Positions 37,008 to 47,209 are shown, counted from the stretch's first letter. The stretch is DNA of 64,000 bases from JAKAGZ01 sp963772675 (GCA_963772675.1 CAVYYF010000009.1:1-64000); one strand, 5' to 3'. Translations and numbers: made by a program. The notes: generated by a model from the sequence alone, not told the origin.

Positions 37008-38887
37008 GAAAGAAATTTTTATTGGTGGTACTGGTACCCCTCTTGATTATATCTATTATCGCTTATCTTTTTATTGATAGCTGGATAACATCGGGTCTTG
37101 AATATGCCGGAGAAAAAGCTGTCGGCGCTAAAGTTGAAATTGATGGACTTCACGTACATTTATTTCCTTTAGGTATCGAGTGGTCTAAAATGCAGGCTGC
37201 TAATCCTAATGACACATGGAAAAATTTGTTTCAGACCGGCAGAGTTTCTTTCAATATTAATACCGGGCAGCTTTTAAGAGGAAAGTATATAGTTAATGTT
37301 GTTGAATTAAAAGATTTTATTGTTGGTACAAAAAGGACGACCGACGGGGCATTGTCGAAGGAAAAGGTTACATCTGTTAAAACTGAAACGGGAGTGAGCG
37401 GGGAAGGTAATGTAGCCGCTAATCATACGGATAACAGTTCATACTTTTCAAAACTTGCCGATGACGCGTTTAAAAATACTGTAACAACAACATCTCTTTT
37501 CGATCTTGCTAAATTAAGGAACGGGTTTAATGTTGACAGTCTCATATCAATTCTTGATATGAAATCAATAAAACATATCGATACACTTAAAACACAAATC
37601 GACCAGTTGAACGGACAATGGAGTTCTCTACAAAAGGATCTGGATGCTCAAAAACAAAAAGCGCTAGATATTGAGAAGCAGGTAAAAGCAATCGATGTGT
37701 CGAAATTGAATAATATACAGAACGTAATGCAGGCGATTACGACTGTAGATAACGCAAAGAAGTCGATAAATGATATCAGCGGTTTCGTTTCAAATAAGAC
37801 TTCATCGATTAAGGATAATGTTCAAACTATTACGACATCGGTAGGCGATTTGAAAAATTATGTTAACCAGGATTTTGATAAGCTGAAGAGTATGGCAAAG
37901 CTGCCAAGCATAAATACCTCAGGTATGGCATCGCTGCTTGTCGGAAATGAAATGTACAAAAGGGCACAGAAATATTTATACTGGGCAGATTTTGCAAGAA
38001 GCAATATCAAAAAATACAGCCCTCAGCCTGATTATACTTATCCCCCGAGGTTCAAAGGACAGGATATACGTTTCCCTGAGGATAGGGGTTATCCCAAGTT
38101 CTGGATTAAAAAAGTTGATCTTTCCGGGGGCACAGATAAATCTGCTGAAACTTATTTCACTGCGAGCGGCAATGTAGACAATATTTCTGATAATCAGCGT
38201 TTAACCGGACAACCAATTACAATTGCTTTGCAGGGAACGACAGATCAGAGAGCTTTAAAGCTGGGTGCGATGTTCGACAGGAGAAGCGATGTCCCAAGTG
38301 ATGAGTTTAATGTAAGCCTGGCAGGTGTTCCGGTTAGCGATTTTTCACTCGGTAACAGCAGCTTCTTACCTACCAAAGTAGCAAAAGCAAATATGGATAC
38401 GCAGGCAAAATTGTCTCTGGTTGGCAACAGAATAGATGCAAATGTCAAATTTGATCTGAAAAATGTGAGCCTGCAATTTCAATCACAGCCTAAAAATGTT
38501 GTGGAGCAACTATTCAGACAGGTGCTTGAAGGAGTGAAAAATTTTAATGTTGGTATGCGGATGTGGAATACTGATGGCCCATTTAAGGTAGCATTAAGCA
38601 CAGATCTTGATAAACTGCTTGCTCAAAAAGTCTCTGCAGTTGTGGGAGAGGAAATAGCCAGGTTGCAATCTGATCTCCGGAAAAAGTTTGATGCAAAAGT
38701 GCAGGAACAAATGGATAAATTCAATAGAGTTTACGAAACAAAACTAGCAGATATAAAAAATCAGATTGGCGGATATCAATCATTACTTAACGACCAATTG
38801 AATATAATAGACAAAAAGAAACAGGAATTGCTGGATAAACAGAAAAAAGGATTTTTACAAGATAAATTGAAAGGATTGTTTAAGTAA
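37004..38887 (+). CDS. TIGR03545-type membrane-anchored coiled-coil protein
   Basis: This 627-residue protein has one N-terminal membrane helix (about 4-24, FLLVVLVPLLIISIIAYLF) and a periplasmic region starting like AsmA-type proteins (GAKVEIDGLHVHLFPLGIEW). A long coiled coil follows (about 180-300, KTQIDQLNGQWSSLQKDL and similar), then a beta-rich domain (about 350-530), and finally a charged coiled coil with QEQMDKF and KKKQELLDKQ. The AsmA-like start suggests a bridge-like protein between membranes, but that is inference from layout. It overlaps the TIGR03546 gene. Confidence 0.8.
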   Translation: MRKKFLLVVLVPLLIISIIAYLFIDSWITSGLEYAGEKAVGAKVEIDGLHVHLFPLGIEWSKMQAANPNDTWKNLFQTGRVSFNINTGQLLRGKYIVNVVELKDFIVGTKRTTDGALSKEKVTSVKTETGVSGEGNVAANHTDNSSYFSKLADDAFKNTVTTTSLFDLAKLRNGFNVDSLISILDMKSIKHIDTLKTQIDQLNGQWSSLQKDLDAQKQKALDIEKQVKAIDVSKLNNIQNVMQAITTVDNAKKSINDISGFVSNKTSSIKDNVQTITTSVGDLKNYVNQDFDKLKSMAKLPSINTSGMASLLVGNEMYKRAQKYLYWADFARSNIKKYSPQPDYTYPPRFKGQDIRFPEDRGYPKFWIKKVDLSGGTDKSAETYFTASGNVDNISDNQRLTGQPITIALQGTTDQRALKLGAMFDRRSDVPSDEFNVSLAGVPVSDFSLGNSSFLPTKVAKANMDTQAKLSLVGNRIDANVKFDLKNVSLQFQSQPKNVVEQLFRQVLEGVKNFNVGMRMWNTDGPFKVALSTDLDKLLAQKVSAVVGEEIARLQSDLRKKFDAKVQEQMDKFNRVYETKLADIKNQIGGYQSLLNDQLNIIDKKKQELLDKQKKGFLQDKLKGLFK

Positions 38888-38906
38888 GCAAGTGACGAAG
38901 TTAATA

Positions 38907-39695
38907 TTAGTTTGTTATGACTTTTGTAATGAGTGATTTCTCAATCACTTCAAAATAATGGTTGTGTACATTGATATTTTTATAATTATGGTCTAATATT
39001 TCACCCGGCTTTTCATCACTTGAGATATAGGTTTTCCTGTTTGTAAGCTTATCCTTTGTTGCGAGGACAATAAAGGACTTCTTAAAATATTTACAAATTA
39101 TTGCTGCACTACGGCTGCCGGTTTTATTTACAACATTACCATTTTTCAAGATGATATCTGCGCCGATTATTACTGCATCCGCATTTGCAATATGATTACT
39201 CATAGAAGCATCAGTGATAAGGTCTACCTTAATGTTTTTCTTTGCCAGTGCTTTAGCGAAGATTACTCCTTCATTTTTAGGACGGGATTCGCAAACTATA
39301 ATTTTTAATCTTCTATTTTTAGCTGACCAAATCTTAAATACTTCCAGTAAAGTTTTGCTGTTAGATAATGTTAAAACTGTATTAAATCCTGAAATAAATT
39401 TCTCTGCATTTGCATAAATATTTCTATAGGCTTTATCTTTTTTTGCCGGAAAATCTTTGAGGAACGACTCTAGTCCGTCTAAATCTTTCCTTTTTATATA
39501 TTTCTCTATTTTACCAACATAACTATTAACCACCTCAAATGTTGAAAGGGATTTTTTTATGGACTCAATATCTGATTCAAGTTTTTTAATACTCTGGTGA
39601 TTGGAAAGGAAGTATTCGTTAATTTTGACAACAAGTTCTGATGAACCTGATACTTTATCGGTGAGAATTGATTTTAATGCGATCTTTTTAGCCAT
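38907..39695 (-). CDS. eIF2B alpha/beta/delta-like sugar-phosphate isomerase-fold protein
   Basis: This 262-residue protein is of the initiation-factor-2B/methylthioribose-1-phosphate isomerase superfamily. The helical N-terminal part (about 1-105) precedes the Rossmann-like catalytic domain: IIVCESRPKNEGVIFAKALA (phosphosugar-binding CESRP), LITDASMSNHIANADAVIIGAD with the conserved GAD, and NKTGSRSAAIICKYF. The family isomerises ribose 1,5-bisphosphate or methylthioribose 1-phosphate in prokaryotes; these residues are present but which sugar is used cannot be told. It converges with TIGR03545 at only 19 bases spacing. Confidence 0.78.
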   Translation of the reverse strand: MAKKIALKSILTDKVSGSSELVVKINEYFLSNHQSIKKLESDIESIKKSLSTFEVVNSYVGKIEKYIKRKDLDGLESFLKDFPAKKDKAYRNIYANAEKFISGFNTVLTLSNSKTLLEVFKIWSAKNRRLKIIVCESRPKNEGVIFAKALAKKNIKVDLITDASMSNHIANADAVIIGADIILKNGNVVNKTGSRSAAIICKYFKKSFIVLATKDKLTNRKTYISSDEKPGEILDHNYKNINVHNHYFEVIEKSLITKVITN

Positions 39696-39762
39696 AACTC
39701 TTTTAGGTAGAGAAATTATTATTTTAATATATAGAAAAATTAGAAATTAATTGAGGCCATTT

Positions 39763-40260
39763 ATGAAATCGTTCCTTTCAGTTGTTGTAATTGTAATATT
39801 GGCAACCGGATTCGTTTTTTCACAAAGCAAAAAAGAATCTGGTAAAGCTGTTGTTCACATAGAAAAGTTTGATCCTTCACGCGATGCTGCGACGGATATC
39901 AAAGATGCTATAAAAGAAGCGACAAAGACGCACAAAAGAATAATTCTGGATGTTGGAGGCGAGTGGTGCATCTGGTGCCACAGACTGGACACACTTTTTA
40001 TTAAGAATCCTAATCTGTTTAATTATATGAACAAACATTTTGTGTATGTAAAAGTAAATTACGGCCCAAAAAATAAAAATGAAAAGGTGCTGGCAAATTA
40101 TCCTAAAATTCCAGGCTATCCGCACTGGTTTGTGCTTGATTCAGATGGTAAAATCCTAAAATCTGAAAGCTCAGGTGAGTTTGAAGAGGGGAAAGGACAC
40201 AGTCCGAAAAAGGTGATGGCATTTCTGAAAGAATGGTCATTAGAAAAGAAGCATTCATAG
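39763..40260 (+). CDS. Exported thioredoxin-like protein
   Basis: The start ATG 39763 has TTGAGG seven bases upstream and yields a signal peptide (MKSFLSVVVIVILATGFVFS); the longer TTG start at 39751 is unlikely. The mature 145 residues are a thioredoxin fold with redox motif CIWC in GGEWCIWCHRLD (about residue 68) and the cis-proline region in KIPGYPHWFVLDSDGK. This resembles DUF255/thioredoxin_7-type periplasmic disulfide proteins. It probably reduces or isomerises disulfides outside the cytoplasm. It is divergent from the eIF2B-like gene. Confidence 0.85.
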   Translation: MKSFLSVVVIVILATGFVFSQSKKESGKAVVHIEKFDPSRDAATDIKDAIKEATKTHKRIILDVGGEWCIWCHRLDTLFIKNPNLFNYMNKHFVYVKVNYGPKNKNEKVLANYPKIPGYPHWFVLDSDGKILKSESSGEFEEGKGHSPKKVMAFLKEWSLEKKHS

Positions 40261-40375
40261 TATTTCTATTTTTTTAACGAAGGGGATTTATTGGGCTAAT
40301 TATAACATTATTTTACTTGAAAAGCTTTTTTAACGCTATATTTACGTTTCATAAATTTTTTGAAATGTAAGAAGT

Positions 40376-42263
40376 ATGCCTGAAAATGTTGCTCCTGTTA
40401 TATTGACTGCACTGGAATTAGAAGTCCACTTCGGCGAGCAGATAATTCTTGATAAAGCATCATTAAGCGTTCACACAGGTGACCGAATTGGATTGGTTGG
40501 GAGGAATGGTGCAGGCAAATCTACTTTCCTAAAAATAATATCCGGCTTGGTGCCCCCTGGCTCCGGCGAAGTTGCGAAAAAGAAAAACCTTGTTATTGGA
40601 TTCCTGTCGCAGGAATTTACCCTGGATGAGACGTCAAATGTTTATGATAATATTCTTGAAGGCGCAAAGGTTGAGACTGACCTCATAAAAAAATACGAGC
40701 ACGCGCCTTTTGACGCACCTAACAAACATCATCTTGAAGAAATGATTCTGCAGAAGGACTCCTGGAATCTTGATAAGCGCGTTAATTCTCTAATCCAATC
40801 TCTGGATGCGCCGGAGGGGATAAGAGATGTTAAAACTCTTTCAGGCGGAGAAAAACGCCGTGTTGCTCTTTGTCGTGCTTTAATTTCAAAGCCTGATCTG
40901 TTAATACTTGACGAGCCTACAAATCACCTTGATACAAAATCTATTGAATGGCTCGAAAATTTTCTTTCCTCCTATACAGGCACGTGCATTTTCGTTACTC
41001 ACGATCGTTATTTTCTTGACAGGATTGCAAACAGAATTGTTGAACTTTCTTCGGGAACATTTTATTCACACCAGGGGAACTATACTGAATATCTAATCAA
41101 CAAGACTGAGCGACAAATTATTAAAGAAGTTGAGGAACACAAAAGGCAGGTTTTCTTAAAACGTGAACTTGAATGGGTAAGAAGGGGACCGCGTGCAAGA
41201 AGAACAAAAGCCAAAAGCAGGCTGAATAATTTTTACGAAGTATCAAAACAGGTAAATGATGAAGAGGAACTGGATGTAGAACTAATCATTCCTCCGGCCG
41301 AACGACTGGGCAAAAAAGTTGTTGAGTTAAAGAATATTGGAATTAAACTCGGTGGTAAAACTCTTTTCGGAAAATTTAATTATAACTTTGAAGCCGGAAA
41401 GAAAATCGGGGTAGTAGGCCATAATGGAGCAGGTAAAACAACCCTGCTAAAAATAATTTTAGGTGAAATTGAACCATCAAAAGGGAAAATAGAAATTGGT
41501 GATAATACCCAGTTTAATTATGTCGATCAGGCAAGGCTTTTATTAAACGACGAAGATACTGTTGTAAAAGCTATTGGTGAGGGGAGTGAGACTATTAAAT
41601 TCGGGAAGTACCAGCTTAAGTATATGGACTTACTTAAAAAGATTCCTTTTTACTGATGACAAAATAAATACTATTGTAGGCAGACTTTCAGGCGGGGAAA
41701 AGAGCAGACTTACACTTGCCAAAATATTATGTGCTGGCGGCAATTTCCTTATGTTAGATGAACCAACCAATGATCTCGATCTCCCCACATTGAGAATACT
41801 CGAAGAGGCACTCGTTGCATTTGAAGGTTGCGTAATAATTGTAAGCCACGACAGGTATTTTCTTAACCGTGTGTGTAATGGTATACTTGCTTTGGAAGGG
41901 AACGGTGAAATTTATTACAGCGAAGGCGGATATGATTATTATATTGAAAAAAGAAAACAACGGCTTAATGAAGAAGAGCAGTCAAAGCCAAAACAGGGGA
42001 AAGAAGAAGTACGTGTTAAACCAAGACAGAATAAATTAAGTTTTAAAGATGCACGTGAGCTTGAATTGATTGAAGGAAAAATAATCGAAGCTGAAGCAGA
42101 AGTAGAGAAAATAGAAAAAATATTTACCTCCCCTGATTTTTATGCTAAGTATGCTGATAAAACAAATGAGCTTAACCGGCAGCTTGAAGATGCAAAAGAA
42201 AAAGTTAAATTGCTCTATACCAGGTGGGAGGAACTTGAAAAGTTGAAACAGGAACTTATTTAA
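40376..42263 (+). CDS. uup: ABC-F ATPase Uup-like (one frameshift)
   Basis: Two ABC domains lie in tandem without membrane segments. Domain 1 has Walker A GRNGAGKST (about residue 41), signature LSGGEKRR and Walker B LLILDEPTNHLD. Domain 2 has GHNGAGKTT, LSGGEKSRL and DEPTNDLD. The RRGPRARRTKAKSRL linker and C-terminal coiled coil (AEAEVEKIEKIF to EELEKLKQEL) point to Uup among the ABC-F group, ribosome-associated ATPases. The first frame stops at 41656, and the rest continues from about 41620 in another frame; a single-base error near 41625, just before NTIVGRLSGGE, is enough. Its stop codon overlaps the convergent RlmL-like stop. Confidence 0.87.
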
Positions 42264-43448
42264 GTATTAATATCATTTTGCATATCCAAATATTTCTTCT
42301 TCTTACTTCCCTTATAACTATCAATCTGTAAAAGCACGCCTTCCAATTTACCGTTATCGAGATGAATCCTTCTTGTCGTTTTAAGCCCGATTGATTTCCG
42401 CAACGCCGGATTTCCTGTATAGATATATGCAGAAGTGCCGTTGCAGTTAATTTTAAGAAAATCGCCTAATTCTTTGTAAAGAATTTCTGTTTCCTTTAGT
42501 TCACCAAGTCTTATTCCATAAGGAGGATTTACAATTAGTGTTCCATCCTCAAACTCTTTTGTTTGCTGAATTGGCTTACAGGAAAGATCAACTGAATCAG
42601 AATAAGGAAGACGGGAAAGATTATCCTTTGCTACATCAATAGCTGTTTGTGATTTATCGCTTCCTTGGATTATATCTTTTCGGTAACGGACGAATTCTAT
42701 TATTATATTCTTCTTTTATTTTTGCCCAGGCAACAGGATCAAATTCAGGCAGATTGAAGAACCCGAACTTCGTACGAAGCTTTTGCGCCGGAATTTTGCA
42801 ATAATGCATCAAGGCTTCACAAAGAATCGTTCCCGAACCGCACATCGGATCCCACAATGTATTTTCCCCATCCCATTTACTAACACGTATTATTGCGGCG
42901 GCAAGTGTTTCCTGCATAGGCGCTTCACCTGCCAGCAGTCTGTAACCTCTTTTGTGAAGCGATTCACCGGAAGTATCAAGACTAATAACCGCGGTATCTT
43001 TATCGATATGGAGATTAAACCTTACATCAGGATTTGAAACTTCAACATTTGGTCTTTTCCTATATTTATCCCTGAAATAATCTGCAATACCATCCTTCAA
43101 ACATTGAGATGCGTAGAGTGAATTTGTAATCCGGCTTTTGGAAACAGATGCGCTTATTGCAAATGTTTTTTCAAGAGAACAAAAATCTTCCCAGTGTATC
43201 TTCTTTGCCTGCTTGATGAGAATGTCCGTTGTATGGCAGGGAAATGTAATTAAAGGCGCAAGAACCCGAGATAGAAGTCGTGATGTGTAATTAATTCTAT
43301 AAATGGACTGAATATCTGATTTGAAATAAATTCCTTTGTAATCAGTTTTAGTTTCTTTAGCTCCAAGTTCAATTAGCTCCTGTTCACATAGCTCTTCCAT
43401 TTTTCCAGTGACCTGAGCAAAAAATCCGTTTGTTTTATATTCGTACAT
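42260..43448 (-). CDS. RlmL-like 23S rRNA guanine-N2 methyltransferase with THUMP domain (one frameshift)
   Basis: The first frame (43448 to 42654) gives a THUMP domain (about 10-160) and the start of the methyltransferase: NTLWDPMCGSGTILCEALM is motif I. It stops after IRPLPKRYNPRKR. Removing one A from the AAAA run at 42677-42680 joins it to a frame with SDKSQTAIDVAKDNL, catalytic NPPYGIRLGE (motif IV) and an end at TAA 42260-42262, for about 396 residues in all. This is the size and layout of the N-terminal RlmL/YcbY methyltransferase, which makes N2-methylguanosine in 23S rRNA. The stop overlaps that of uup by three bases. Confidence 0.85.
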
Positions 43449-43518
43449 GGAATCTCAATTTCTAAAATATGTGTATTATTAATTTATTTTCAATATTTAA
43501 TATGATTTAGTTATAAAC

Positions 43519-45237
43519 TTAAGCCTCAACCGGTAAAAAATGTTTTATATCGAACGAAGTTTCTTCCGGAATGCTGTTATTGAAATTATTATTTGTCAGT
43601 TGAGTATATAACTCTGATTTTGATTTGTAATCTTTCAAATAAAATGTCCTGACCTTATTCCTGTTCTTGATCAGCCAGTTCAATGTTATTTTCATCTTTT
43701 CAAGGTCTTCATCTTCAGGCATCGAGTTTAGATTTATTGTCCCTTCGTAGTAATCATCGAGAGTCTCTTCAAAATAGTCTCTCTTTTTTAGAGAATATTT
43801 TTTTATGAATATCTTTCCTGTAATCATCAAAATATAGTCAGTACCAAAACCTTCATTTATTTCGAAAAGAACATTTGCTGAATTAACAGGTTCTGCCAGC
43901 AGGGAAGATTTATGAACCTGAGAAAGAATCATATCGACAAGAACCTTTACCTCACCCGCTTTTTCGTATTTCAATTTTTCGGAATATTCCTTCATTTTAT
44001 TAAGCAGCCTGTTCAAAGCATTCTGACTTTTACCGTACAGGAATTCATAAACTTTCTCGAGTTCTTCTTTATACTCCGTCATATCTTTGGTTTCGCATGG
44101 AGCAACGCACCTGTCTATTTGTGCAAGGAAGCAGGCTTTCTCTTTTGCCAGTTCTTTGTCATCGCATTCACGGATTGTAAAAGTTTTAGTAAGGACTTCG
44201 AATACTTCCTGGGCTTTCTTCCGGGAAATAAATAATCCGAAATAGTCGTTTCCGTCAAAATCGAAATAATTACAGATCTCTAGTGCTGGGAATTTTTGGG
44301 AAGCAGTAATCCTTAAAAAGTATTTACTGCCGTATCTTTTAAGCTGCAAATTGTGTCTTGGATTTACTAGTTTTATCGATTCAGCCTCAGTTAACAGGGC
44401 AGTCAATTCTGAATTAGTAATTTCTATTTTTAATCTCGATGCCTGTTTGACTATCCGCTTTGCTTTTCTGGGAGCTGTTGGCGAGAAGTATGATTTAACT
44501 CTGTCCCTGAGTGATTTTGCTTTACCGATATAAATAATTTCATTTTTTGAATTCAGGAAATAATAAATCCCCGGTGCATTTGGTAAGCCGTAAACATCTT
44601 CCTGAAGTTTCTTCTTTGTGGTCAAAGGTTTATAGGGCTGCCTGAACCCCGATTGAAGAGCAATGAGTTCTTCAATGGTGCTCAAATTAAAACTTTTCTT
44701 CGCTTCTTTAATCATTTTAATTAGAGCTTTTCCGGTAACTTCAGCATCCGAAAGTGCACGGTGTGCACCGTTGTTTTTCAATCGCAAATGTGCAGTGACA
44801 GATTTTAAGGATTTGCTCTTAAGCGAAGGGTATAATTTCCTTGCAAGCTTAACTGTGCATAACTCGGAATTGGTTTCAAAATCCTTTCTAGCACGCATAA
44901 ATTCATATCTGAGGAAGCCTTTATCAAATGAAAGATTATGAGCTATTAAAACCCTTTCTCCAATAAATTCTAATATTTCATCTGCTATGTCTTCAAAAAA
45001 TGGGGCACTGTAAACATCGTCGTCGGAAATGCCGGTCAGGCTGGTAATAAAATAGGGGATCGACTTGCCCGGATTTATTAATGAATGATATGTCTCAACA
45101 ACTTTTAATTTTGAAACTCTCACCATTCCAATTTCGATAATGTAATTGCTTCGTGCTGAAAGTCCTGTCGTTTCCGTATCGACAACGCAGAATTCAGCTT
45201 CTTCGAGAGGTGTACCTGAGACTTTTACTTTTGGCAT
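43519..45237 (-). CDS. Fusion of DnaQ-type 3'-5' exonuclease and GIY-YIG endonuclease (Cho/UvrC-like)
   Basis: Residues about 10-175 form a DEDDh exonuclease: VVDTETTGLS (ExoI), IAHNLSFDKGFL (ExoII) and GAHRALSDAEVT (ExoIII). Residues about 215-300 are a GIY-YIG domain, APGIYYFL then IIYIGKAKSLRDRVKSYF, as in the N-terminus of UvrC. The next ~270 residues resemble the UvrC middle region, with cysteines in LAQIDRCVAPC. No UvrC C-terminal RNase H or helix-hairpin-helix domain is present. Such fusions are sometimes annotated as a DNA polymerase III epsilon subunit, but the context and second nuclease favour nucleotide excision or another repair role. Confidence 0.9.
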   Translation of the reverse strand: MPKVKVSGTPLEEAEFCVVDTETTGLSARSNYIIEIGMVRVSKLKVVETYHSLINPGKSIPYFITSLTGISDDDVYSAPFFEDIADEILEFIGERVLIAHNLSFDKGFLRYEFMRARKDFETNSELCTVKLARKLYPSLKSKSLKSVTAHLRLKNNGAHRALSDAEVTGKALIKMIKEAKKSFNLSTIEELIALQSGFRQPYKPLTTKKKLQEDVYGLPNAPGIYYFLNSKNEIIYIGKAKSLRDRVKSYFSPTAPRKAKRIVKQASRLKIEITNSELTALLTEAESIKLVNPRHNLQLKRYGSKYFLRITASQKFPALEICNYFDFDGNDYFGLFISRKKAQEVFEVLTKTFTIRECDDKELAKEKACFLAQIDRCVAPCETKDMTEYKEELEKVYEFLYGKSQNALNRLLNKMKEYSEKLKYEKAGEVKVLVDMILSQVHKSSLLAEPVNSANVLFEINEGFGTDYILMITGKIFIKKYSLKKRDYFEETLDDYYEGTINLNSMPEDEDLEKMKITLNWLIKNRNKVRTFYLKDYKSKSELYTQLTNNNFNNSIPEETSFDIKHFLPVEA

Positions 45238-45333
45238 GATTAAATTTATTACTTAATAGTAACAGTGTCAAAACTGGTATTCTTTTAATTTATAGCTCTT
45301 TTGGATATATTTAACTTTCACAATGGAACGATT

Positions 45334-46146
45334 ATGGCTCTCTTAAATTTACTTTTTGTAGGGGATATTGTTGGCAAACCGGGAATGAATGTGGTGCAAA
45401 CCTGGTTGCCGGGGCTTATTCAGAAATATAAAGCAGATTTTGTTATTGCAAACGGCGAAAATGCAACTGACGGAAAAGGTTGTACTGCGAAAGAAGGAAA
45501 AGTTCTTTTCGATCTGGGTGTACACGTAATCACAGGGGGCAATCATACCTGGGACAGACATCAGTCGCAGGATTATCTGAAATCCGAACCGCGATCGCTT
45601 CGACCTATGAATTATCCAAAGGGTACGTATGGAAACGGCTACTGCATAGCCGATTCTAAAAAAGGAAAAGTTGGCGTACTTAACCTTCAGGGTAGAACCT
45701 TTATGGCCGATATTGATTGTCCGTTCAGAACTGCTGACTGGATTATTCCGAAAATTAAAAGCGAAACGAATATTATCTTTATTGATTTCCATGCTGAAGC
45801 TACAGCGGAAAAGATTGCTCTTGTAAATTATCTGGATGGAAAAATAAGTGTGTTAGTGGGAACTCACACTCACGTACAGACAGCTGACGAAAGGATTTTC
45901 CCTGAAGGAACAGGCTACATTACCGACGTAGGAATGACAGGACCGTATGATTCTGTAATAGGAATGAAAACACAAGCGGCGATTAACAGGTTTGTTTATG
46001 CTACTCCGCAGAAGTACGAAACGGCAGAAAATGATGTTCATCTTTGCGGAATGTTTTTTAAGATTGATTCTGAAACTGGTAAAACCGTAGAAATTGAAAG
46101 AATTCTCTTCCCTGATTTCGTAACAAAGGCGGAACAACCGAAATGA
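45334..46146 (+). CDS. YmdB-like metallophosphoesterase (TIGR00282)
   Basis: ATG 45334 gives the standard N-terminus LLNLLFVGDIVGKPG; the longer TTG frame from 45301 is not supported. Metal-binding residues of the calcineurin-like fold appear in order: GD at the start, NGENATDGKG, GGNHTWDRH, DFHAEATAEK and GTHTHVQTAD. The family hydrolyses cyclic nucleotides such as 2',3'-cAMP in vitro and influences RNA turnover and development in Bacillus. The product has 270 residues, the normal length. The gene overlaps the following DNA methyltransferase by ATGA. Confidence 0.92.
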   Translation: MALLNLLFVGDIVGKPGMNVVQTWLPGLIQKYKADFVIANGENATDGKGCTAKEGKVLFDLGVHVITGGNHTWDRHQSQDYLKSEPRSLRPMNYPKGTYGNGYCIADSKKGKVGVLNLQGRTFMADIDCPFRTADWIIPKIKSETNIIFIDFHAEATAEKIALVNYLDGKISVLVGTHTHVQTADERIFPEGTGYITDVGMTGPYDSVIGMKTQAAINRFVYATPQKYETAENDVHLCGMFFKIDSETGKTVEIERILFPDFVTKAEQPK

Positions 46147-47168
46147 CAAATTTTCCGCTTCCAAGAATTGATCTTGATGAAGAATTGCACGATTTGTTGT
46201 TACCGTATTGCCGATTCAAAAAAGGTAAGATATGGAAAGATCCCGAAGGCAAGCATAAAATTGGTTGTCTTGATGCTGCTGATTCGGACCAAATAAAAAA
46301 AATGATGGGAACTGCAAAAGCAGTATTGGCAATACACGATCCGCCCTATAATTTCATAGCATTTGATGAAAAGGATTCAAAGGATTTTGTTGAATGGTGC
46401 AAGCCCTGGATAAATAATTCTTTTAATTTTCTGACTAGAGATGCAGCGCTTTACATCTGGCTAGGTGCAGATCAGAATAATAATTTCCAGCCGCTAGCAG
46501 ACTTTATTCTAATTATGAATGACTCCGGTTTCAAATCCCGAAGCTTAATAACGATGAGAAACCAGAGGGGATACGGAACACAAAAAAACTGGATGTCAAT
46601 AAGGCAGGAATTACTTTATTATACTAAAGGAAATCCTCAATTTAATGTGTTGGCTGAATACACAGACATCCCGAAAGTATTAAAAGGATACTATAAAAAG
46701 GTGAGCGGGAAAGAAACAAATAATATACAGAGAAGTAAATCTCCGTTCATTCGTGCGGGTAATGTTTGGATCGATGTTCAACAGGTATTTTACAGGATGG
46801 AAGAAAATGTTAACGGGTGTTATGCACAAAAACCCTTAAAGGCAATTAATAGAATTATAAATGCAAGCAGTAATGAAAATGAGACTGTGATCGATTTTTT
46901 CTCTCATTCAGGTACTACACTTATTTCTGCGGAGATTAACAATAGGAAATGCTTTACTGCCGATCTTGATCCAGCTTTTTGTGAAATATCATTACGTCGT
47001 TTGGAAAACTACAGAAAGAATAAAAAAACAGGTTGGCAGAATTCAAATCCTTTTTCAAAGGAAATAGTAAATGATAGAAAGATCAGGAATTATTTGAAGA
47101 AAAGATATCAGATGGAATTTAAGAACGTTAAGGTTCGCCCCTCCGTTCTCTCCCGGGAGGGGAATTGA
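46143..47168 (+). CDS. Orphan DNA methyltransferase (N4/N6 amino group)
   Basis: This 341-residue methyltransferase has catalytic motif DPPYNF (about residue 61) before the SAM-binding motif DFFSHSGTT (about 254), the beta-class order; ADLDPAFCEISLRRLENY closes the SAM site. DPPY fits adenine N6 or cytosine N4 methylation. The region between (LITMRNQRGYGTQKNWMSIRQE) is the likely target-recognition part. It overlaps the YmdB gene and precedes folD on the same strand, with no restriction enzyme nearby, so it may mark DNA for regulation or be a solitary remnant. The last residues (RPSVLSREGN) and stop lie inside a GC-rich REP-like hairpin. Confidence 0.85.
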   Translation: MTNFPLPRIDLDEELHDLLLPYCRFKKGKIWKDPEGKHKIGCLDAADSDQIKKMMGTAKAVLAIHDPPYNFIAFDEKDSKDFVEWCKPWINNSFNFLTRDAALYIWLGADQNNNFQPLADFILIMNDSGFKSRSLITMRNQRGYGTQKNWMSIRQELLYYTKGNPQFNVLAEYTDIPKVLKGYYKKVSGKETNNIQRSKSPFIRAGNVWIDVQQVFYRMEENVNGCYAQKPLKAINRIINASSNENETVIDFFSHSGTTLISAEINNRKCFTADLDPAFCEISLRRLENYRKNKKTGWQNSNPFSKEIVNDRKIRNYLKKRYQMEFKNVKVRPSVLSREGN

Positions 47169-47176
47169 ATCCCGGG
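47138..47176. repeat. GC-rich REP-like hairpin overlapping the methyltransferase 3' end
   Basis: CCCCTCC (47138-47144) pairs with GGAGGGG (47156-47162); TCCCGGGA in the centre is itself palindromic, and CCCGGG recurs at 47171-47176. The methyltransferase stop TGA (47166-47168) is inside the element. Confidence 0.65.
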
Positions 47177-47209
47177 TTTAGTAATTATTAATATTGGATC
47201 AAGTATAGA

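Noticed and set aside
43912..44941. Plus-strand ORFs inside the exonuclease/GIY-YIG gene
   Set aside because: They are antisense to a well-supported 572-residue protein.
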